From positions 1-9,706 of the forward strand of contig SKQI01000233.1 of NCBI GenBank assembly GCA_007119095.1: a stretch of DNA of 9,706 nt, written 5' to 3'. The notes below the pieces were generated by a model. That model was not told the DNA's origin. It did not search any database and saw only the letters and a program-made list of their open reading frames with translations. The DNA comes from Wenzhouxiangella sp. Lineage in GTDB: Bacteria; Pseudomonadota; Gammaproteobacteria; Xanthomonadales; Wenzhouxiangellaceae. A program made the position numbers and the translations under genes. Positions 4,722-9,706 of this stretch are shown one piece after another (position 1 is the first letter of the stretch; each line of letters opens with the position of its first letter).

Positions 4722-6633
4722 GCCCCAGGCTCCGACCGACCATCTGGCGAGCCAGGCGTGCCTGCATTGCCTGGTACTGTTCAACCCGATTCAGCCGCTC
4801 GGGACCATACAGGCGAAGCAGGTCGTGCACGCAGTCCAGCCCCGACGGGGTGCAGTCGAGGCCAGCCTGATAAGCCTCGGCGGCCTGCGCATCCTCGCCC
4901 ATCGCCTCCAGCGCCTGGCCGAGCAGTTGATGGCCGCGCCAGGCCTTGAAGCGACTGGCGATGGCATCCAGGGCCGCGCTCATTGCCTCGCCAGGATTGT
5001 TCAAGGCCAGCAGCACTTCGGCCCGACCGAGGTGCGCGGCGTGCAGCCCCGGTCGTCGCGCCAGCGCATTTTCATACGCACTCAAGGCCTGCTCCGGCTG
5101 CCCAAGGCGCTGGTACTCCTGGCCGATGAATAGGTGCAGGCTGGGATGGTCCGGGTACAGGCCCAGCACTTCGAACAAGCGATCCAGGGCGGCCTGGTGG
5201 CGCCCATTCTGGCTCTCCAGCCTGGCCAGCAACAGGTTTTCATCGAAGCGTTCGCCGCCAAGCTGCATCAGACGCCGGACCATGCGTTGGATACGATCCT
5301 GATCAGCGCCACCACGATCCAACTCCAGATGGGCCAGGGTTCGCAGGTACTCGGGATCGTCGGGCGGCGTTGCGCACTCCAGGGTCGCGAAGGCCTGGTC
5401 GCTGGCACCCAGGGCGGCAAGAGAGGCGGCGCGGGCCAGCTTGCAGCGCAGGCCCAGCTCAGCCAACGTTGGGCAAGGCAGCTGCCAGGACTCGGCCAAC
5501 AGCTCGCGGTGAACGCGCAGATCCGTTGCCTCGAGCTCGGGCTTCAGGCAGCTGTCCCAGGTATGGACGACGGCGGGCACGTTGGGCAGCTTGAGAATCT
5601 CAGCCAGCACCCGACCGGGCATGTCCCTGCCCTGCGATAGACCACACATTGCCAGCAGGCTGGGAACCAGATCCAGCAGGCTCACGCCCAGCCAGGGGTT
5701 GGATGTTCGAACCCGCTGGCCGGCGGCGACCAAAAAGCCATCCGGCCGGTACAAATCACGCTCGCTGAGCCGATGTTCCTTGCCGAGCTTGATTGGCGGC
5801 ACGGCACTGTGGCCGGAACACAGCAGCACGGTACCGCCCTGCCTCATCGATTCGATCATCAACGCCAGCGCGCGATCCAGCGCACGATGGAACCGCGCGC
5901 CCGCCTCACGATGTTCAGGATCCAGCGGGTTCAGGCCGGCCGCCAGCGCCGACAGAGCGGGAAAGCGAACCGCAAGCAGTTGCAGCTCGCGCCCGGCCAG
6001 GCAGGCGCGAGCAGTCGCGGCCACCGATTCGAGCTCGGCCAGCTGCACGGCCAGCAGAGCACGGGCCTGCTTGTGCTTGTCTTCAGCCGCGGCCGATGCC
6101 GGCCAGAACGCATCCAGTTGCTGGGCCGACAACTGGCTGGCGTGGCGTCGGTGTCGCAACAGAGGCTTGAGCTGCTGCTTCGGCGCCACGCTGCCGGGCG
6201 CCGGGTCCAGCATGCCACCCTCGTCCATGCGCGTCTTGAAGAAAGGCTCGGCCACGATCAGGCCGGCATCTTGTCGTGCCGGGTAGCTCAGCGGCCAGTT
6301 AATAAACGCGGCCGGGCGCTGGGCGGCGGCGAGAATGCGCCACAAGGGGGCGGCCTCGAGCCTGGCTGCCGTGACCGGTTCAGGACGCTGACTGCCCGGC
6401 AAGGCTTGCTGATGATGGACAATGCCGTGATCGGCCGCGATGCGCCCGGTCAGCAAGCTGGTGGCCAACGGCCAGGGCGCCAACGGCGGCGGACTGTGCA
6501 GCGACCCGGCAACGCCATCGCGCATGAGAGCGGCCACCGTCGGTAAATGACCGGCCTGGACCAAGCGCTGGACCTGCTCCCAGTCGGCGGCTTCCCAGTA
6601 CACCAGCAGGCAGGTTGCGGAGGCTTGAGACAA
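4714..6633 (-). CDS. Alkaline-phosphatase-superfamily (phosphodiesterase-like) domain, apparently inactive, fused to TPR repeats
   Basis: The frame is open up to 6849, but the region upstream of about 6633 overlaps the divergent gene and does not resemble the family. The TTG at 6631-6633 (639 residues) places CLLVYWEAADWEQV at the N-terminus, where homologues have 'VLVIGLDGADW'. No good ribosome site is seen, so the start is uncertain. Residues about 8-345 follow the type I phosphodiesterase/AlkP fold: GHLPTVAALMRDGV, PPPLAPWPLATSLLTG, AADHGI, APLWRILAAA, QLLAVRF, VLLCSGHS, YRPDGFLVAAG, GVSLLDLVPSLLAM. Catalytic positions are altered: Glu14 for the first Asp ligand, Ala52 for the nucleophile, Ser228 and Ala232 for the D-x-x-x-H pair, and Gly274 in SGHS for SDHG; His275 is kept. 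Residues about 400-639 form helical TPR-type repeats (e.g. LFIGQEYQRLGQPEQALSAY). No signal peptide is seen. Likely role: a scaffold or binding protein for the glycan pathway encoded around it; this is inference. Confidence 0.85.
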   Translation of the reverse strand: MSQASATCLLVYWEAADWEQVQRLVQAGHLPTVAALMRDGVAGSLHSPPPLAPWPLATSLLTGRIAADHGIVHHQQALPGSQRPEPVTAARLEAAPLWRILAAAQRPAAFINWPLSYPARQDAGLIVAEPFFKTRMDEGGMLDPAPGSVAPKQQLKPLLRHRRHASQLSAQQLDAFWPASAAAEDKHKQARALLAVQLAELESVAATARACLAGRELQLLAVRFPALSALAAGLNPLDPEHREAGARFHRALDRALALMIESMRQGGTVLLCSGHSAVPPIKLGKEHRLSERDLYRPDGFLVAAGQRVRTSNPWLGVSLLDLVPSLLAMCGLSQGRDMPGRVLAEILKLPNVPAVVHTWDSCLKPELEATDLRVHRELLAESWQLPCPTLAELGLRCKLARAASLAALGASDQAFATLECATPPDDPEYLRTLAHLELDRGGADQDRIQRMVRRLMQLGGERFDENLLLARLESQNGRHQAALDRLFEVLGLYPDHPSLHLFIGQEYQRLGQPEQALSAYENALARRPGLHAAHLGRAEVLLALNNPGEAMSAALDAIASRFKAWRGHQLLGQALEAMGEDAQAAEAYQAGLDCTPSGLDCVHDLLRLYGPERLNRVEQYQAMQARLARQMVGRSLGLA

Positions 6634-6665
6634 TGTGACGGTGGCCGGGCGATCTATCGACCCGC

Positions 6666-7862
6666 ATGGTAACGTTGGCGCTCTCGAAAGAACAAGAAAT
6701 AAGCTGCGTGCAAGCTGTAATCCTGGCTCGTGAGGCGGAGCTGGGCGGTCGTCCGCCAACAGCACTGATCGCGCTGGCTGCCCGTCTGGAAGCGCAGCCG
6801 GCGCTAAGCGCCTGGCTGATTGACCGCAGCCGTCCGTCGGCGCTGCCATCGGCCCTGGCTGATCGATTCATCCATGCGCCCATGCCACCAAGCTCCAACT
6901 ACAGCGGCCCGCCGAACAGTCTGGTTGAGGTGCTGGCCCGTGCCGGCCTGGATTGCCCGGAGCGACTGGATGCCGGCGTCCATGCCTGGCTGGATATTTT
7001 CAGCCTGCTCAACCCGGCCCTGCTGGTCTGCCAGCAGGCACCGGTCGTGGCACTGGCGGCCAGACTTGTTGGTTTGCCAGTCATTCACTTCGGTCCCGCC
7101 TGGAGTATCGGGCTGGAGCCGCAGGCGATTCGGCCTTGGTCCGACAGCCCACGCCAGTACGATGGTGCACTAGCCGCAATGCTGGCGTCGGTGAACACCG
7201 TCCTCGCCCGCAATCGGCAAACCGCAATGAAGCAGCTGGACGAGCTTTACGCCCCCGCTGATCGCGTGCTGCTCCAGGGCTGGCCCGAACTAGACCCGTA
7301 CCCCCGAGCCACCCGACCTCGTTATACGGGAGCCTGGCCGGATGCGCCGACAGCACTGGCGCACAGAAAGTCCGCTCAGAAAACTCGCATCCTGGCCGTA
7401 CTGGAAAATCGCGCGTATCTGCGCAAGGTGCTCGCTTGGCTGGTCGAGGAAGCTTGTGAATGCTGTCTGGACTTGCCCGTATCCGCCGCCGAGACAGCCC
7501 GTCACTTCACCAGCGCTTCAATGACGCTGCGGACCGATACGCCAGGCCAGGCCGATGAGCTGAATGCCGATCTGGTGATCTGTCACGGCCAGCATGAAGC
7601 GGTACTTGAGGCCCTGTCGGCGGGGCGGCCGCTGCTGATCCTGCCGCAGTGGCCACTGGAGCAGCGAATGGCCAGCCAACTTGAAGCCCTGGGTCTGGCC
7701 ATGGTCCTGCATGGCGCACCAGAACCGTCTGCACTACGCGCTGCACTTGCCGCCGTGCTTGCAGACCAGGCCATGCAGCAACGTGCGCTGCGTTGGGCCC
7801 AACAGCGTTCATCAGATCTGGCCGACCCGGTCGTTAGCGTCCTCAAGCTTTGCCGGCAATGA
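6666..7862 (+). CDS. GT-B glycosyltransferase-like protein (GT1/MGT type) with degenerate N-terminal motif
   Basis: The 398-residue product resembles UDP-sugar glycosyltransferases of the GT-B fold. The C-terminal donor-binding region is ICHGQHEAVLEALSAGRPLL followed by ILPQWPLEQ (about 305-333), close to the usual 'THGG.NS..EAL..G.P....P...DQ' pattern. It aligns by eye along its length with the next gene: AWLDIFSLLNPALLV to SWLTLVKQTRPDAVA, GWPELD to TISELD, and RPLLILP to TPVCVLP. This suggests tandem duplication. At the N-terminus, where the neighbour has WEMGGGHGH, this protein has AELGGRPPT (24-32), so the conserved His of GxGH is Thr32. It may be inactive, an accessory subunit, or use a different acceptor site. 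The ATG at 6666 has no ribosome site; GTG at 6708 is an alternative. It is divergent from the phosphatase-fold/TPR gene across about 30 bases and ends in an ATGA overlap with the next gene. Confidence 0.82.
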   Translation: MVTLALSKEQEISCVQAVILAREAELGGRPPTALIALAARLEAQPALSAWLIDRSRPSALPSALADRFIHAPMPPSSNYSGPPNSLVEVLARAGLDCPERLDAGVHAWLDIFSLLNPALLVCQQAPVVALAARLVGLPVIHFGPAWSIGLEPQAIRPWSDSPRQYDGALAAMLASVNTVLARNRQTAMKQLDELYAPADRVLLQGWPELDPYPRATRPRYTGAWPDAPTALAHRKSAQKTRILAVLENRAYLRKVLAWLVEEACECCLDLPVSAAETARHFTSASMTLRTDTPGQADELNADLVICHGQHEAVLEALSAGRPLLILPQWPLEQRMASQLEALGLAMVLHGAPEPSALRAALAAVLADQAMQQRALRWAQQRSSDLADPVVSVLKLCRQ

Positions 7863-9052
7863 CTAGCCAGCGCACCATCATGCTGACCTGGGAAATGGGC
7901 GGCGGCCATGGCCACCTCGTTCGGCTCGGCCGGGTGGGCAAGGCCCTGCTTGAAGCCGGCCATCGGGTGATCTTTGTCAGCCGCGATGTTGCTGCCGCGC
8001 GAGCTCAGCTGCCTGAAGCCCTTTGTTTACAGGCACCTTTCCACCTGGTACCGACCCCGCCCTACCCGAAGGCAGCCAATCTGGCCGAAATCATGGATAA
8101 CATCGGCCTCGGCCAGACCGACAGCATCGCCAAACTGACCGCCTCATGGCTGACCCTGGTCAAACAAACCCGGCCCGATGCGGTAGCGATGGACTTCAGT
8201 CCCGGTGCCCTGCTTGCCCTGCAAGGCCTGCCCTTGCGTCACGTGCTGATCGACAACGGCTACAGCCACCCCACCCATACCCCGACTCTGCCCAGCCTGC
8301 GCCCCTGGGATAGCGGCTATGCCGACTTTCACGACCGCATCGAAACGAGGGTACTGGCCGCGGTGAATGCCAGCCTGCTGCAGCGCGGCCTGCAGCCCTT
8401 GTCCTATTTGAGCGAGCTGTTTGGACGGGTTGATGCCATCCATTTGATGACCATTTCGGAACTGGACCACACCGGGCCGAAGTCGCAGGTCAATTACCGC
8501 GGCTACCTTGATCACGGCGGACAAGCACCGGTCTGGCCCAACCGCTACCCACGCGCGCCGCGTCTGCTGATCATGCTGAAGCACTTTCCGGGGCTGGTGC
8601 CGCTGCTCACAAGCTTGGCCAAGCAACGACTGAATCTGGTGGCTGCAGTGCCCGGTCTGGATGCGGGGAGCAAAGCTGCCCTGGCAGAATGCAACAACTT
8701 GATCCTGCACGAAGGCTGGCTGGACCTGCGCGTCGCTGCCAGTCAGGCCGACCTGGTCCTGTGTGCCGGTGGCGACGCCGTCGGCATCGTGCTACTCCAG
8801 GGCACGCCAGTCTGCGTGCTGCCGTTTTTCGACGAACAGCGCCTGACCGCCGAGAAAGCTGCAGCCACCGGTGCCGCCCTGGCCATGCCAATGGGCGCGT
8901 CAGTCGAGACGCTGATCCCAGCGATCAAGCAGATGCTGGCCCAGCCTTCGTATGCGCAGGAGGCAGCCAACCTGGCCGGGCGCTATCAGGGGCTGAATCC
9001 GGCAACGGAGCTGGAGGCGATTGTGGGGAGCCTGGTGAAGAGGGACCGTTGA
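7859..9052 (+). CDS. GT-B glycosyltransferase (GT1/MGT type)
   Basis: A 397-residue nucleotide-sugar-dependent glycosyltransferase of the GT-B fold. The ATG at 7859 overlaps the preceding stop as ATGA, which indicates translational coupling; a TTG nine bases earlier is in frame but less likely. The N-terminal domain opens with LTWEMGGGHGHLVRLGRVGK (9-28). It carries the G-G-x-G-H motif (His19) typical of this group for acceptor activation, followed by GHRVIFVSRDV. The C-terminal domain holds the donor site (LVLCAGGDAVGIVLLQGTPV, then CVLPFFDEQ, about 299-327), with the Asp-Glu-Gln at the end of the sugar-contacting loop. No signal peptide or membrane helix is evident, so it probably acts in the cytoplasm or at the inner face of the membrane. 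Partners are likely its paralogue just upstream and the divergent SDR and phosphatase-fold/TPR proteins. Donor and acceptor cannot be told from sequence. Confidence 0.9.
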   Translation: MTSQRTIMLTWEMGGGHGHLVRLGRVGKALLEAGHRVIFVSRDVAAARAQLPEALCLQAPFHLVPTPPYPKAANLAEIMDNIGLGQTDSIAKLTASWLTLVKQTRPDAVAMDFSPGALLALQGLPLRHVLIDNGYSHPTHTPTLPSLRPWDSGYADFHDRIETRVLAAVNASLLQRGLQPLSYLSELFGRVDAIHLMTISELDHTGPKSQVNYRGYLDHGGQAPVWPNRYPRAPRLLIMLKHFPGLVPLLTSLAKQRLNLVAAVPGLDAGSKAALAECNNLILHEGWLDLRVAASQADLVLCAGGDAVGIVLLQGTPVCVLPFFDEQRLTAEKAAATGAALAMPMGASVETLIPAIKQMLAQPSYAQEAANLAGRYQGLNPATELEAIVGSLVKRDR

Positions 9053-9084
9053 TGAAGCGCTGATCCAGGTTGACCGACGAAGAC

Positions 9085-9687
9085 TCAGTCAGCTTCCTCG
9101 AACCGATCAGCGAGAATCCCGTCGGGAAAGTCTGGACAAGTGACGGCTTCACCCGATTCGGTATTGATCAGACCGCCGCGAATTTCAGCCGAAAACACAC
9201 TACCCTTCAGATTCACCTGAATATCCACGCAGGCGAAATCAATGCCTTCGTCTGCGCCTGGTATGGCAAAGCCGAAAAAACCGCGCTGATTCAGGAAGGC
9301 CTCGTAGTCCTGTTCAAAACTGGACCAATCGCGAACGAACAAATGCGAATAACCACCGAACGCTAGATCACCGTCGATCACATCGCCGGGGCTGAAACTT
9401 GAAACCAGGTACCCGCCGGCAACCAACTCATTGACAACGTAGTTATCAGGCCAGGGCGAAATGGCCACGTATCCACTATCCTGGTCAAAATTTATGTAAC
9501 CGAAGACCGAGAAGTTATCGCTGCCGTTGCCGTTCAGGTCGATGCTGCCGCCAAAACTGGAGAATGCCGGGTTGCCGGTGCTGCCTTCGATAATGAAGGT
9601 GCCCACGTTCTGAATTTCGGCCCCGGCGCTGCCTGCTGCCATTGCGCTGGCAGCGATGGAATACCCAATCAATCGACGATCCTGCAT
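9085..9687 (-). CDS. Small secreted protein of unknown function
   Basis: The 200-residue product starts at ATG 9685-9687, with a strong ribosome site (GGGAGG, minus strand, 9692-9697) four bases upstream. It begins with a signal peptide (MQDRRLIGYSIAASAMAAG, cleavage probably near AGAE, residues 21-24). The mature part is rich in Gly, Asp, Asn and aromatic residues and looks all-beta. DLNGNGSDNF (50-59) resembles a calcium-binding DxNxNxxD loop and the 'DLDGDGxDDF' opening of some anchored extracellular proteins (PEP-CTERM/choice-of-anchor type). Two cysteines (Cys153, Cys184) could form a disulfide. The C-terminus DGILADRFEEAD resembles the 'IFADGFE' tails I recall on secreted proteins of Xanthomonadales-like bacteria. 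No PEP-CTERM helix or LPXTG is present. It is convergent with the glycosyltransferase operon, 32 bases away, and so probably a separate unit. I do not assign a function. Confidence 0.82.
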   Translation of the reverse strand: MQDRRLIGYSIAASAMAAGSAGAEIQNVGTFIIEGSTGNPAFSSFGGSIDLNGNGSDNFSVFGYINFDQDSGYVAISPWPDNYVVNELVAGGYLVSSFSPGDVIDGDLAFGGYSHLFVRDWSSFEQDYEAFLNQRGFFGFAIPGADEGIDFACVDIQVNLKGSVFSAEIRGGLINTESGEAVTCPDFPDGILADRFEEAD

Positions 9688-9706
9688 GGTGCCTCCCGGC
9701 TGGTAT

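Noticed and set aside
5582..6546. Two long plus-strand open frames opposite the phosphatase-fold/TPR gene
   Set aside because: They are antisense frames in GC-rich DNA with low-complexity Arg/Ala/Ser/Gln composition and no recognisable domain; the minus-strand protein has clear family motifs.
6634..6849. N-terminal extension of the phosphatase-fold/TPR frame up to 6849
   Set aside because: The added 72 residues are Pro/Arg/Ala-rich, match no family pattern, and overlap the divergent glycosyltransferase gene; the family N-terminus begins close to 6633.
6380..6898. Frameshift at the start of the phosphatase-fold gene, using the minus-strand ATG at 6665-6667 in another frame
   Set aside because: The out-of-frame peptide shows no family motif, while the chosen frame has the expected N-terminal strand soon after the TTG; no frameshift is needed.
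9053..9084. Terminator between the convergent glycosyltransferase and secreted-protein genes
   Set aside because: Only short, weak complementarity (GCTGA with TCAGC) and no T-tract; not enough to call. The ATG-Lys-Arg-stop at 9053 is too short to be a gene.
1..9706. tRNA, rRNA, CRISPR array, IS element or phage gene
   Set aside because: Reading both strands shows no cloverleaf-like segment, no spaced direct repeats, and no transposase, integrase or phage protein motif in any plausible gene.

Overview
The window reads as a chromosomal segment of a GC-rich gammaproteobacterium. GC is about 65-75% in sampled lines of the right half and close to 50% around positions 1400-1900. I lean towards a Xanthomonadales/Wenzhouxiangella-like lineage because of the overall protein style, an ECF sigma factor with a membrane tail, and a secreted protein ending in an 'ILADRFE' tail similar to the 'IFADGFE' endings I recall from that group. 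This placement is inference. The window holds nine protein-coding genes. I see no RNA gene, CRISPR array, transposase, integrase or prophage gene.

Left part (1-2934): the 3' part of an ECF sigma factor with a multi-pass membrane C-terminus runs rightward off the left edge. A degenerate 7-bp tandem repeat follows it. Next, on the minus strand, are an OXA-2-like class D beta-lactamase and, 57 bases downstream in the same direction, a signal peptidase I with an unusual multi-helix N-terminus. This pair and its upstream gap are clearly poorer in GC than the rest. The gap at 2721-2934 is AT-rich, contains overlapping inverted repeats, and separates the beta-lactamase from a divergent gene for an unrecognised membrane-anchored protein (2935-3753).

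Right part (3768-9052): a compact divergent block. Leftward are a large protein with an alkaline-phosphatase-fold domain followed by TPR repeats, and an extended SDR (sugar-nucleotide epimerase/dehydratase-like) whose start overlaps the end of that gene. Rightward are two tandem GT-B glycosyltransferases overlapping by ATGA. The gene content suggests synthesis or decoration of a glycan or glycoconjugate. The notable point is that three of the four proteins lack residues normally needed for catalysis: the phosphatase domain has lost most nucleophile and metal positions, the SDR has Arg in place of the catalytic Lys, and the first glycosyltransferase lacks the N-terminal G-x-G-H motif that its neighbour keeps. 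This block is the best candidate for an undescribed system here.

Right edge (9085-9687, minus): a small secreted protein of unknown function, convergent with the glycosyltransferases.
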